64,000 nt of DNA from Candidatus Avelusimicrobium caledoniensis (GTDB lineage Bacteria; Elusimicrobiota; Elusimicrobia; Elusimicrobiales; Elusimicrobiaceae), in assembly GCA_900315795.1 (NCBI GenBank), contig ONAM01000001.1, positions 62,001 through 126,000 of the forward strand, given 5' to 3'. Each line of letters opens with the position of its first letter. The stretch's first letter is position 1. A program made the translations under genes and the position numbers. Of this stretch, positions 33,852 to 41,702 are shown one piece after another. Under the pieces are notes generated by a model. The model saw nothing but the letters and a program-made list of their open reading frames with translations. It did not search any database and was not told where the DNA came from.

Positions 33852-33880
33852 AAAGCCCCGCGGTAACGGCGGGGCTTTTT
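33852..33880 (+). terminator. rbfA-nrnA-truB-ribF terminator
   Basis: GCCCCGC-7 nt-GCGGGGC then five T. Confidence 0.9.
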
Positions 33881-33883
33881 CTG

Positions 33884-34435
33884 CTAAGGTAATTCGTAAA
33901 TACGAGAGCTCCATTTGGTAGCTACTAAATTTGAACTCCTATACAGCTTCACACAAAAATCGCCGGCCGTGCCTTCGTAATAATTCGTTCGTTCAGCACA
34001 GTATAATTTTTGGCTTAGTTCATTATCGGGATCTTCCTGTACAAAGAAAAACCCGGCACCTTTGTAAGGCCCTGCCTTAAAAAAAGCCGTGGACAACGAA
34101 AAGCCATTCACCGAATTATTGACGGACAACTCTATCCATTCATTTCCTTTGACAGCATCTGATGAAGTTGTAGAGACACTAATTGTAGGAGTGGTAACAG
34201 GGGACAACGTGTCAAAATCTAAATCTAATTCGCTAAAAGAATTAGCGTACGTGCCGTTAGCCAAATGATACGCCTCCTGTGCCGTAGCTAAACTTTTTGC
34301 TAACGTAAACAACTGCACAGCCCGGCTTTTCCATACGGCTTTTTGATATTGCGGCAACGCCACCGCCGCTAAAATACCGATAATAAGTACAACAACTAAT
34401 AATTCAATAAGCGTAAATGCTTGTTTGTTTTTCAT
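33884..34435 (-). CDS. Type IV pilin-like protein, cassette copy 4
   Basis: 183 residues. Leader [65 protein letters not shown]. The head is related to copies 1 and 6 ([12 protein letters not shown]) and has the Cys pair [21 protein letters not shown], close to copy 1. It ends 38 nt from ribF and converges with it. Confidence 0.9.
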   Translation of the reverse strand: MKNKQAFTLIELLVVVLIIGILAAVALPQYQKAVWKSRAVQLFTLAKSLATAQEAYHLANGTYANSFSELDLDFDTLSPVTTPTISVSTTSSDAVKGNEWIELSVNNSVNGFSLSTAFFKAGPYKGAGFFFVQEDPDNELSQKLYCAERTNYYEGTAGDFCVKLYRSSNLVATKWSSRIYELP

Positions 34436-34471
34436 ACGATTCTCCTTTTGATATCTTGTATCAACAAATAA

Positions 34472-34499
34472 AATGTAGCAAAAAAAAAAACGATGTCAA
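34472..34499 (-). promoter_or_regulatory. Pilin-cassette promoter, copy 4
   Basis: Minus strand TTGACA (34494-34499), 16-bp spacer with 11 T, TGC-TACATT (34472-34477). A REP element lies just upstream of the -35 box. Confidence 0.85.
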
Positions 34500-34505
34500 G
34501 TTTTA

Positions 34506-34563
34506 TTTTTTCTCTCGCTATATCCCGCATAGAAACTCTGCGGGATGACGAGCGAGAGAAAAA
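34506..34563. repeat. REP-like palindrome, class 1
   Basis: Outer arms TTTTTCTCTCGC/GCGAGAGAAAAA, core TATATCCCGCATAG..CTGCGGGATGACG. It sits between the pilin promoter and its upstream repeat. Confidence 0.78.
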
Positions 34564-34640
34564 GGCCCTTGCCGGGCCCAGGCGTGAGGCCTAGGACCTC
34601 TGCAAGCAATTGATGTTATGTTCTGCAAAAGGGACTTCGT
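34564..34640. repeat. Upstream repeat type A, copy 2 (diverged)
   Basis: GGCCC-TTGCC-GGGCC (34564-34578), then AGGCGTGAGGCCTAGGACC, then a diverged relative of the 22.8 and 39.4 kb copies. The remainder up to 34720 shows no gene. Confidence 0.65.
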
Positions 34641-34720
34641 GTTTTTCTGCAACAAGTCCTTCGCCGGCAAATAGGCCATAGGTTTCATTAGACCTACCCG
34701 GTCCATAGGTCCAAAAGCCC

Positions 34721-34750
34721 TTGTCAATCCATAAAAAAACAAACTATACT
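34721..34750 (+). promoter_or_regulatory. Promoter of the 34780 gene
   Basis: TTGTCA (34721-34726), 18-bp spacer, TATACT (34745-34750). Shine-Dalgarno AAAGGAG follows. Confidence 0.65.
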
Positions 34751-34779
34751 ACCTGTATATCGTTTATAAAGGAGACATC

Positions 34780-35508
34780 ATGAAACAGTTGCTTTCTGCC
34801 GTTTGTTTGACCGTACTTTTTGCCTTACCGCTTGCCGCACAAGAAAAACTGGCCGACCGGGTATCCGCTCAAGCAGCGTGCATCCGCACCGTGCAACACA
34901 GCATTGACGCTATCAATCAAGTGACGGATGTTGCCTTCCCGGCGCAAAAAAAAGCTTTAGAAGTCACCCGCCACCAAGCGGAAAATTTCCTGCTACAGGG
35001 AAACTGCCAAGAAGCGCAAAAAACGCTTAGCGCAATTTTGCCGCTACTACACCAACTGCAAGAAGTATACTTGCAAAACCAACTGGAAGATTTAGAACAT
35101 TTATTTTTAGGCCCTTCCTCGCTGGAACAACGCGCTATGCTACGCGAAGGAATCGCCTTGCTGAAAAGTTTACGGGAAAAAGGACAAACGGAAGAAGCTA
35201 TTTTTGTAGCTAATTATTTGGATGAATCGTTTGATACTCCCCCGGCTCTTTCCCCCGAACAACGGCGCTATGCTATGTACCAAGACGCTCTGGAAGCCAT
35301 TGATATGTGGTATGAGTGGGGGCAAGAAACCGTTTCAAAATCTACCGCCCAACAAACTCTCCAAACGTGGCACGAAAAATTTATCCAACTGATTAACGCC
35401 GTGCGGACAGATACCTCTGTATCCGAAGAAGAAATGGCTGTTATGTACGAAAATATTTTAGATAAAGCAGAAGCAGAATTTAACCAATTGCTTAACACTA
35501 ATAAATAA
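34780..35508 (+). CDS. Exported helical protein of unknown function
   Basis: 242 residues. The signal peptide (MKQLLSAVCLTVLFALPLAA) is followed by an almost entirely alpha-helical, Gln/Glu/Leu-rich chain with two Cys (QAACIRTVQ, GNCQEAQK). Predicted soluble periplasmic. No family recognised; the helical pattern (DAINQ..FPAQKKALEVTRHQAENFLLQ) could form a bundle or coiled coil. It has its own promoter and terminator. Confidence 0.75.
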   Translation: MKQLLSAVCLTVLFALPLAAQEKLADRVSAQAACIRTVQHSIDAINQVTDVAFPAQKKALEVTRHQAENFLLQGNCQEAQKTLSAILPLLHQLQEVYLQNQLEDLEHLFLGPSSLEQRAMLREGIALLKSLREKGQTEEAIFVANYLDESFDTPPALSPEQRRYAMYQDALEAIDMWYEWGQETVSKSTAQQTLQTWHEKFIQLINAVRTDTSVSEEEMAVMYENILDKAEAEFNQLLNTNK

Positions 35509-35525
35509 ATTCTTTTACTCCACAC

Positions 35526-35556
35526 AAAAAAGCCCGGGCTTATTGCCCGGGCTTTA
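35526..35556. terminator. Bidirectional terminator 35508 / 35574
   Basis: AAAGCCCGGGC/GCCCGGGCTTT with a 5-nt loop; the stronger T run is on the minus strand. Confidence 0.85.
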
Positions 35557-35573
35557 TCATTGCAAAGCAAAAC

Positions 35574-35840
35574 TTAATTCTCGTTATAATCGCGCACAAA
35601 AAACACAATGTACGCAAGCCAAGACGCCCCGAAGAACATCAAAAAGCAATACGAGAACCACCACATTTTATTTAACGGGTTGTAGTCCGTAAGGAGCGAC
35701 CCGACAAACAATTGTGCCAGCACCACGGTTAAATACACCCACACGCACAACACAACTGCTTTTAATACCACGTCACACGTGCCGATAAAAACGCCTTTTT
35801 CAGCGTACGGTCTTTTGATAAAAGTAAGTAGTTTTTGCAT
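35574..35840 (-). CDS. Small membrane protein
   Basis: 88 residues with two hydrophobic helices (VVLKAVVLCVWVYLTVVLAQLFV and WWFSYCFLMFFGASWLAYIVFFV) and a charged C-terminus RDYNEN. No family recognised. Supported as a real gene by a full consensus promoter with leaderless geometry and a terminator behind it. Confidence 0.7.
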   Translation of the reverse strand: MQKLLTFIKRPYAEKGVFIGTCDVVLKAVVLCVWVYLTVVLAQLFVGSLLTDYNPLNKMWWFSYCFLMFFGASWLAYIVFFVRDYNEN

Positions 35841-35875
35841 AGTTTTATTTTAATCTCCCAAGAAATACTTGTCAA
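35841..35875 (-). promoter_or_regulatory. Leaderless-type promoter with consensus -35
   Basis: Minus strand TTGACA (35870-35875), 17-bp spacer, TAAAAT (35847-35852), 6 nt, ATG at 35840. The clearest leaderless promoter in the window, because both boxes are present. Confidence 0.75.
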
Positions 35876-35881
35876 GTTTTT

Positions 35882-36559
35882 CTAATTTTGCGCACCGTAA
35901 AAAGTATCATTAGCTTCGCGCGTTACATCATCCGCCACTGCCACAGAGGCCGGCTCTTGCATGGCAGACAAATCGTCCTCCTCCGCCCCGGCGGACGGCG
36001 CAATAATTTCCGATTCAATTTGTTGCATCATCGTTGCGGGCGCAGGGACCATGGTGCGGGCCGGTTTTTGGGCATCTTTAACGGACCGTTTATCTTCCGG
36101 CTCGGAAACCGCCGTTTGAGCGGTTTGTTGTACGGCTGTCGGTTGTGAAGTCATCGTGCGGGCCGGTTTTTGCTGTGAAGTTTCTTTTTTGGTTTCCGCG
36201 ATTTCAGCTTGCTGCGCTTCTTGCAATTCGCGCTGGCTGGGGATATCGTTTTTAAGTTGCGGAAAACGATCCGTGCCCACAAAACCGCGGGCAACTTGCA
36301 CTTCGTCTTGCGGATAGTATGTTTGTTTCAACGGAGCATTTTTTTGCGCAGTTTGCTTTTCGGGGACGTTGGCAATTACATTTTCATAAATAAGCGTAGG
36401 GCCGGGATCTTGCGGGGCGACTTTATCCGGGGTTAAACAATAGTCCACGCGCTCACGCGTGGTAGCTTTTTGGTGGCTGTCTACGCGTGTTTCACACGTG
36501 GAAGCTTGAGCCGCCGTAGCGGCTAGTAAAAGACTGACAAAAATGAGTGTTTTTTTCAT
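35882..36559 (-). CDS. Exported low-complexity protein
   Basis: 225 residues. The signal peptide ends AQA. The mature N-terminus has two Cys (STCETRVDS, VDYCLTPDK). The rest is disordered, rich in Gln, Ala, Thr, Pro and Glu, and repeats KPARTM twice with similar surroundings (about 30-40 residues apart). No domain recognised. Shine-Dalgarno GGAG precedes the ATG. Same strand as the 35574 gene, whose promoter lies just downstream. Confidence 0.72.
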   Translation of the reverse strand: MKKTLIFVSLLLAATAAQASTCETRVDSHQKATTRERVDYCLTPDKVAPQDPGPTLIYENVIANVPEKQTAQKNAPLKQTYYPQDEVQVARGFVGTDRFPQLKNDIPSQRELQEAQQAEIAETKKETSQQKPARTMTSQPTAVQQTAQTAVSEPEDKRSVKDAQKPARTMVPAPATMMQQIESEIIAPSAGAEEDDLSAMQEPASVAVADDVTREANDTFYGAQN

Positions 36560-36609
36560 AATTTCTCCGTATTAACAGGATAACACATTTTAACGTATTT
36601 TGCACGTAA

Positions 36610-36637
36610 AAAACCCTCTTTCGTAAAAGAGGGCTAA
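36610..36637 (-). terminator. tRNA-Met terminator
   Basis: Minus strand AGCCCTCTTTT-ACG-AAAGAGGG followed by six T. Confidence 0.88.
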
Positions 36638-36642
36638 AAAAA

Positions 36643-36716
36643 TGTCACCGGGTGGGATCGAACCACCGACCTAGCGCTTATGAAACGCTCGCTCTAACCA
36701 GCTGAGCTACGGTGAC
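36643..36716 (-). tRNA. tRNA-Met (anticodon CAU)
   Basis: Cloverleaf on the minus strand: acceptor GTCACCG/CGGTGAC, D-arm GCTC..GAGC, anticodon stem AGCGT/GCGCT with loop TTCATAA, T-arm GGTGG-TTCGATC-CCACC, discriminator A. The CCA end is not encoded. The G1-C72 pair argues against initiator tRNA. Elongator Met is more likely than the lysidine-modified Ile tRNA, but CAU alone cannot exclude the latter. Confidence 0.93.
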
Positions 36717-36780
36717 GTAAATCTGACCTATTTATTATAGCAAAACAACCAAGCCGCACGCAAATTTTTTTGTGCGGGGC

Positions 36781-37383
36781 TTACTTAATCATGGAATAAA
36801 CACTTAGTGTAGCGGGCAATTTTCCGCTTTTGGCCAGTTCAAAATCTTTATTAGCCAGTTCCTCTTTTCCCATGCGCAAATACGTAGCCCCACGCGCGTT
36901 AAGCACATCGGCCGCCGGACGCAAATTGATAACGGATGTATAATCGGTAATGGCTTCTTCGTACTGGCCCAACATAAAATAAACACCCGCACGCGAGAAG
37001 AAATTTTCCACCCGTTCGGGGTCCAATACAATAGCCATGTTAAGCACTTTTAGCGCATTTTGATAATCGCCCCGCGCCGCCAGCACACTGCCGTAAGCCG
37101 TGTAAGTAGCGGCGTGATTGGGGTTTTCTCTAAGGACTTGTTCAAAATCTTGTTGGGCTAAATCAAACTCGCCCGTAAAAAAATATACGGCTCCGCGCGA
37201 AGCACGCGCATCTATATTTTTCGGGTTGATTTCCAACGCTTTATTATACGCGGCGATGGCTTTTTGGGGTTGACCGTCTTTAAAATATCCGTCCCCCCGT
37301 GCCGCATTTTCCGACGACGTCGGCAACGTCATACACGCGCCTAAACAAATAAGACCCACTAAAACAGAAATTATTTTTTTCAT
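36781..37383 (-). CDS. TPR-repeat lipoprotein
   Basis: 200 residues. Lipoprotein signal with lipobox LGAC (MKKIISVLVGLICLGAC). Then four or five tetratricopeptide repeats (NAARGDGYFKDGQPQKAIAAYNKALEINPK, ARASRGAVYFFTGEFDLAQQDFEQVLRENPN, YTAYGSVLAARGDYQNALKVLNMAIVLDPE, FFSRAGVYFMLGQYEEAITDYTSVINL). Likely a periplasmic scaffold on the inner or outer membrane. ATG 37383 is fixed by AAAGGAGG; this Shine-Dalgarno context is the same as that of three pilin cassettes. Confidence 0.88.
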   Translation of the reverse strand: MKKIISVLVGLICLGACMTLPTSSENAARGDGYFKDGQPQKAIAAYNKALEINPKNIDARASRGAVYFFTGEFDLAQQDFEQVLRENPNHAATYTAYGSVLAARGDYQNALKVLNMAIVLDPERVENFFSRAGVYFMLGQYEEAITDYTSVINLRPAADVLNARGATYLRMGKEELANKDFELAKSGKLPATLSVYSMIK

Positions 37384-37435
37384 ACAACCTCCTTTTGGTA
37401 AATTATACAATAATCTCCCCCCGGCTCACTTTAAA

Positions 37436-37452
37436 TGCTAGAATAATACGGT
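37436..37452 (+). promoter_or_regulatory. Extended -10 promoter of the glycosyltransferase
   Basis: TGC-TAGAAT (37436-37444) ends 8 nt before the ATG; no Shine-Dalgarno. Leader of 0-2 nt expected. Confidence 0.5.
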
Positions 37453-38211
37453 ATGAATAAGCCCGCTATTTCTTTATTTATTATTGCTAAAAATGAAGCG
37501 CACCATATAGAGGCGTGTTTAAAAAGCGCGCAAAATTTGGTGCAAGAAATTGTGGTTGTAGACAGCAATTCTTCCGACGACACCGTGCGCCTGTGCGAAC
37601 AGTTTGGCGCGCGCGTATACGAACAACCGTTTGAAAGTTTTACCAAGCAAAAAAACGCGGCTCTGTCCAAAGTAACCGGCGAGTGGGCCTTGTCGTTAGA
37701 TGCAGACGAAACCTTAACGCCCGAATTGGCCGAAGAAATCAAACAAGCCGTTTTATCGGATAAATATGACGGATACGAACTGCCGCGCGTCAACGATTTT
37801 TTAGGCAAACGCATGAATCACAGCGGCATTAAAAAAGAATATATTTTACGGCTGGTACGCACGAAAAAAGCAAAATTTGAAGGCGGCAAAGTGCATGAAA
37901 AATTAGTCGTACAAGGCAAAACCGCACGGCTTAAAAATGTATTTGTCCACCACCCGTACGACGACATTGAAACGTATTTTGAAAAATTTAATAAATACAC
38001 CACGCTCGCCGCGCAAACGATGTACGAAAACGGCAAACGTGTTTGTTTACTACGCGTACTTTTAACCGTGCCGTTTGAATTTGCCCGCCGCTATATTTTA
38101 AAAGCCGGATTTTTGGACGGCATGCGCGGACTGATTTGGGCTTCGTTTTCGTGTTTTTACGTATTTGTAAAATACATGAAATTGTGGTACTTGCGGGAAC
38201 GGATGAAATGA
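37453..38211 (+). CDS. Glycosyltransferase family 2, LPS-core type
   Basis: 252 residues. GT-A fold: ISLFIIAKNEAHHIEACLKS, VVDSNSSDDTV, KNAALSKVTGEWALSLDADETLTPELA (DXD in LDADE), with a C-terminal membrane-associated segment (FLDGMRGLIWASFSCFYVFVKYMKLW). Resembles the WaaE/KdtX beta-1,4-glucosyltransferases that modify LPS inner core; the donor sugar is not deducible. Its stop overlaps the next gene (ATGA). Confidence 0.88.
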   Translation: MNKPAISLFIIAKNEAHHIEACLKSAQNLVQEIVVVDSNSSDDTVRLCEQFGARVYEQPFESFTKQKNAALSKVTGEWALSLDADETLTPELAEEIKQAVLSDKYDGYELPRVNDFLGKRMNHSGIKKEYILRLVRTKKAKFEGGKVHEKLVVQGKTARLKNVFVHHPYDDIETYFEKFNKYTTLAAQTMYENGKRVCLLRVLLTVPFEFARRYILKAGFLDGMRGLIWASFSCFYVFVKYMKLWYLRERMK

Positions 38212-38879
38212 GCGGCGTGCGCGTACTTACTTATCAAAAAATCGGCTTAGCTCCCAAAAATTCTCCGCTAAAAAACGAGTGGACTTCTTTGCGCGCGCTT
38301 ACCCGCACGTTAAATAAAATCAAAAAACGTGGTTTAACCACCGTGTCGCCCGCGCAAATTTTATCCGGCGACGCACCCGAAAATTCAGTTTTGCTTTTAT
38401 TCTTAGACGGCTACCGCTCGTTTTACCAAACCGTATATCCGCTACTTAAAGAGCGCAATTTAGCCGCGTGTGTATGTTTGCCCACCGCGTGCGTGGGCAC
38501 GTATAATTCGTGGCAGGACCCGCACCAAGAATTTTGGCAAGATTTACTGACGTGGGATGAAATTGAAATATTGTCTAAAGACCCGCTTATTTCGTTTGGC
38601 GCGCAAACACTCAACCGCGAAGATTTGACGTTGTTACCCAATGAACAAGCACGCTATAACGCACAGGAAAGTATTTTTCGCTTAACAAAATTTTTACCCA
38701 ACCCGCCGCAACTTTTTGCCGCATTTCCCTCCCGAAAAAAACTGAAAAACGCCGCAGAAATATTACCCGGTTTTGACGGACTTATTATAACGCCTAACGG
38801 CACAGCCAACAAAACACCCCACACCGTCAGCGTGGTGCGGGGCAATTCATGGCGTGCCAAGTGGAACTTAATTTTCTAA
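38208..38879 (+). CDS. Degenerate polysaccharide deacetylase-like protein
   Basis: 223 residues. The overall layout of the NodB-type deacetylase family is clear: VLLLFLDGYRSFYQTVYPLLKERNLAACVCLP, then LTWDEIEILSKDPLISFGAQTLNREDLTLLP, then FAAFPSRKK. However, the family motif T-F-D-D-G reads LFLDG, losing the catalytic first Asp. The metal-binding H-x3-H (usually SHTxxHxxL) reads AQTLNREDL, losing both His. It is therefore probably not an active metal-dependent deacetylase. Translationally coupled to the glycosyltransferase. Its 3' end overlaps the convergent pilin gene by 12 nt. Confidence 0.78.
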   Translation: MSGVRVLTYQKIGLAPKNSPLKNEWTSLRALTRTLNKIKKRGLTTVSPAQILSGDAPENSVLLLFLDGYRSFYQTVYPLLKERNLAACVCLPTACVGTYNSWQDPHQEFWQDLLTWDEIEILSKDPLISFGAQTLNREDLTLLPNEQARYNAQESIFRLTKFLPNPPQLFAAFPSRKKLKNAAEILPGFDGLIITPNGTANKTPHTVSVVRGNSWRAKWNLIF

Positions 38880-39329
38880 CCAATAGTGCACCCCACTTGA
38901 AGACACGCTTCTATACACGCCCAGTGTCTTACAAATTTGTGTACCTAATTCTTGCATAGCCCCGGTATTAACCGTACAGTAGCGGGAAACAGAACCATTT
39001 ACCCAAACCGCGAAATTAAGTCTTATGCCATATTTACTGCTCATATCTGCCCAACAATCTGCGAATGTACTTATGTTACAATAAAAAGTAACATACGGCG
39101 TGTTTTTAACTTGAATATCCAATTCTTCTAAAGACGAAGCGAAATTCCCGCTAGCCATGTAATATAAAACTTGTGCTTGGACAATAGCATTGAGATTTAC
39201 CCTCGCCTCTACTGCACGGGCCTTGGCTACCGCTAATTTATATTGCGGTACGGCTACCGCGGCAAGTATGCCAATAATTAACACTACCACTAATAATTCA
39301 ATCAGCGTAAATGCTTGTTTGTTTTTCAT
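38868..39329 (-). CDS. Type IV pilin-like protein, cassette copy 5
   Basis: 153 residues, the shortest copy. Leader [61 protein letters not shown]. Cys residues FYCNI and FADCW plus the C-terminal pair SRYCTVN..TQICKTLG. Its last four codons overlap the end of the convergent deacetylase-like gene and no terminator separates them. Confidence 0.9.
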   Translation of the reverse strand: MKNKQAFTLIELLVVVLIIGILAAVAVPQYKLAVAKARAVEARVNLNAIVQAQVLYYMASGNFASSLEELDIQVKNTPYVTFYCNISTFADCWADMSSKYGIRLNFAVWVNGSVSRYCTVNTGAMQELGTQICKTLGVYRSVSSSGVHYWLEN

Positions 39330-39355
39330 ACAACCTCCTTTTTATCATTAAATCA

Positions 39356-39383
39356 AATGTAGCAAAAAAAAAAACGATGTCAA
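39356..39383 (-). promoter_or_regulatory. Pilin-cassette promoter, copy 5
   Basis: Minus strand TTGACA (39378-39383), 16-bp spacer with 11 T, TGC-TACATT (39356-39361). Confidence 0.85.
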
Positions 39384-39490
39384 GGCCCTTGCCGGGCCCA
39401 GGCGGGAGGCCTCAAACCTCTGTTTGCTTTTAATGCGATATTTTAGCAATAAGGAATTTTAGGAACGGTGCTTTCGTTAATCTTGCCCCT
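39384..39490. repeat. Upstream repeat type A, copy 3
   Basis: GGCCC-TTGCC-GGGCC (39384-39398) abuts the -35 box. The following ~90 bp closely match 22829-22920, including GCGATATTTTAGCAATA. Confidence 0.75.
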
Positions 39491-39505
39491 TAAGCGGTAA
39501 GAAAC

Positions 39506-39536
39506 AAAAAACTCACATTCCAAAAATGTGAGTTTT
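39506..39536 (-). terminator. lpxK terminator
   Basis: AAAACTCACATT/AATGTGAGTTTT hairpin with T runs on both strands; it lies downstream of lpxK on the minus strand. Confidence 0.88.
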
Positions 39537-39561
39537 AAAAGGAATTATTTTCTCCGGCAGA

Positions 39562-40656
39562 TTATTTTTTATGCAGGTTCGGATACAGCACGTGCGAAAA
39601 TACATCCATCTCTTTTTCGCCGCCGCGCAATTTTAAATTGACGGACAACACATACACATCTTTTTTCAAAATATCGCGCCAATTATCGGGGAATTTGACA
39701 AAGTCCTTAAACGTGGTAATCAGCGGCAGTTCCCCGCGGGTTTGTTCAAACGTACGCAAATTTTCATCGGTATAATACTGGTGGTCGGCAAAGCGCCACT
39801 TCTGCGCCAGTGTAAGGCCCAACCCTTTTAACGTATTTTCAAACGTTTCCGGGCTGCCCAGCGCACTAAAACACGTCACCGGGCCTTTAATTTCTTCTAG
39901 CGGCACTTGGCGCGCGGAACAAATGTCCATATAATACTCGGGTTGGTGGATACTTTCCAAAATTTCCACTTCCGGGTTTTGTTCGCGGATCGTTTTTTTA
40001 ATATCCGCCAGTTCTTCTTCGGTTGCTTGCTCACAATGCGTCAACACGACCAGTGCCGCGCGTTTGAGCGCGCTTACCGGCTCGCGCAAAATACCGTAGG
40101 GCAGTAATTCCCCATTCCCAAACGGATTTTTAGCATCCACCAGTACGATATTTGCATCGCGCTCCAAGGCGTGATGTTGCATACCGTCATCTAACAAAAT
40201 GAGTTGGCTTTTGAAACGGGTTAACGCTTCTGTGGCGGCCTCGTAGCGGTTGGGCGAAATGACAATCGGCACTTTATATTGGCTGAGCACGCGGCTCATC
40301 ATAAACGGCTCATCGCCCGCACTGCGCCAGTCGGCATCCGGGTTATCAAATAACACAACAGGTTTTGTGGTTTTTTTGCGGCGTTTATACCCGCGCGAAA
40401 CAATAGCTACCCGCACCCCGGCCTTGGCCAGTACCGTAGCGGCCAATAGTACAGCCGTTGTTTTTCCGGTGCCACCGGCGGTAATATTGCCGATGCACAC
40501 CACCCGGGTATTGACACGGTTTACTTTCTTTAACCCGCCGGCATACGCTTGCTGATTTAACCATACGCCAAAACCATACAGTTTAGAGGCCGTCCATAAT
40601 ACACCGCGGCCCACCGCGTTACGCGCAATTTTGTCTTTTACTTGCACTAAGTCCAT
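39562..40656 (-). CDS. lpxK: Tetraacyldisaccharide 4'-kinase
   Basis: 364 residues. Phosphorylates the lipid A disaccharide at the 4' position; membrane-associated. N-terminal amphipathic helix, P-loop GNITAGGTGKTTAVL, ILLDDGMQHHAL (Walker B-like), SRGYKRR, SAGDEPFMMSRV. Divergent from the lpxL-type gene. Shine-Dalgarno GAGGAA. Confidence 0.95.
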   Translation of the reverse strand: MDLVQVKDKIARNAVGRGVLWTASKLYGFGVWLNQQAYAGGLKKVNRVNTRVVCIGNITAGGTGKTTAVLLAATVLAKAGVRVAIVSRGYKRRKKTTKPVVLFDNPDADWRSAGDEPFMMSRVLSQYKVPIVISPNRYEAATEALTRFKSQLILLDDGMQHHALERDANIVLVDAKNPFGNGELLPYGILREPVSALKRAALVVLTHCEQATEEELADIKKTIREQNPEVEILESIHQPEYYMDICSARQVPLEEIKGPVTCFSALGSPETFENTLKGLGLTLAQKWRFADHQYYTDENLRTFEQTRGELPLITTFKDFVKFPDNWRDILKKDVYVLSVNLKLRGGEKEMDVFSHVLYPNLHKK

Positions 40657-40691
40657 AGTGTTTCCTCATTGCTATTAAAAAGGTCTTTTTT

Positions 40692-40700
40692 ATTGTAGCA
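40692..40700 (-). promoter_or_regulatory. Extended -10 promoter of lpxK
   Basis: Minus strand TGC-TACAAT, in the divergent region shared with the lpxL-type gene. Confidence 0.55.
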
Positions 40701-40745
40701 TTTTCGCGCGAAGTTAAAACATACCGACGCACAAATTAAAATTAG

Positions 40746-40757
40746 TATAATAAAGTT
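40746..40757 (+). promoter_or_regulatory. Leaderless-type promoter of the lpxL operon
   Basis: TATAAT (40746-40751) ends 6 nt before the ATG at 40758; no Shine-Dalgarno. Confidence 0.6.
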
Positions 40758-41702
40758 ATGGCACAAGACCGTTTTAAAAAAACCCCTTTACACTTCCTAC
40801 AATTTGTAGGGCTCAAGATACTATGCTGTCTCTTGCGTTTGTTGCCGTATCGCGCCGCGGTATGGTTGGGCAAAAATTTGATGTCCCCCGTGCGCTGGGT
40901 AATGCCTAAACGCTTTGCCCGCATGCAATACGATATTGCACGCGCCTTCCCCGACAAAACCCCTCAACAAGTGTACCAAATCGCCAAAGAATCATGGGAA
41001 AATATGGGTGTGATTTTTGCCGAGTTTATAAAATTAGCCCACATGAGCGTAGACGAATTTAAAAGTCATTGTCACATAAACGGTATAGAAAAACTGGAGC
41101 GCGCCCAACATGTAACCGGAGGAATTATCCACATCGGTCATTTTACCAATTGGGAAGCGTTTGGGTTGGCGGCCTCGGCCTATGGGTTTGACAAGGCCGT
41201 ACTGGCCCAACGGGTAGATAATCCTTATGTAGATACGGAAACAAACCGCTTGCGTAACGTGTTTTCCGGCCGGACGTTTTACAGTAACCACGAGGACAAA
41301 CCGTTCTTTGCTTGTATGCGGTGGCTCAAAAAGAAAAAAATGCTCGGCATTTTATTTGACCAAAATACCGTAGCGGGCGAGATGTGGTTTGCGTTTATGG
41401 GCCGCACCGCAGCATTTTCCCCTATTACGGCACTGCTGGCTATAAAAATGCAAACGCCTATTTTCCCGGTCAATGTAACGCGCGAGAAAGACGGCACGCT
41501 TATTTGCACCGTATACGACCCCGTTATCCCCCCTGCCGAATATAGCACCGAAAATGTACGCACGCTGACTAAAACCCTTATCGGGTATTACGAAACGTGG
41601 CTTAAACAAGATCCGCCCTCGTGGTTATGGGCGCATAACCGTTGGAAACGGGAAGCCGAAGGCAACGCGTACCTAGCCAAACACCCCGAGGAAAAATTAT
41701 GA
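40758..41702 (+). CDS. lpxL: Lipid A biosynthesis acyltransferase (LpxL/HtrB family)
   Basis: 314 residues. Adds a secondary acyl chain to the lipid A precursor at the inner membrane. Contains the catalytic H-x4-E type motif GGIIHIGHFTNWEAFG, and FDQNTVAGEMWFAFMGRTAAFSPITALLA and WLWAHNRWKRE at the C-terminus. Acyl-chain specificity cannot be told. First gene of lpxL-gmhB-DUF3108-hldE1-kdsB; overlaps gmhB by 4 nt. Confidence 0.9.
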   Translation: MAQDRFKKTPLHFLQFVGLKILCCLLRLLPYRAAVWLGKNLMSPVRWVMPKRFARMQYDIARAFPDKTPQQVYQIAKESWENMGVIFAEFIKLAHMSVDEFKSHCHINGIEKLERAQHVTGGIIHIGHFTNWEAFGLAASAYGFDKAVLAQRVDNPYVDTETNRLRNVFSGRTFYSNHEDKPFFACMRWLKKKKMLGILFDQNTVAGEMWFAFMGRTAAFSPITALLAIKMQTPIFPVNVTREKDGTLICTVYDPVIPPAEYSTENVRTLTKTLIGYYETWLKQDPPSWLWAHNRWKREAEGNAYLAKHPEEKL

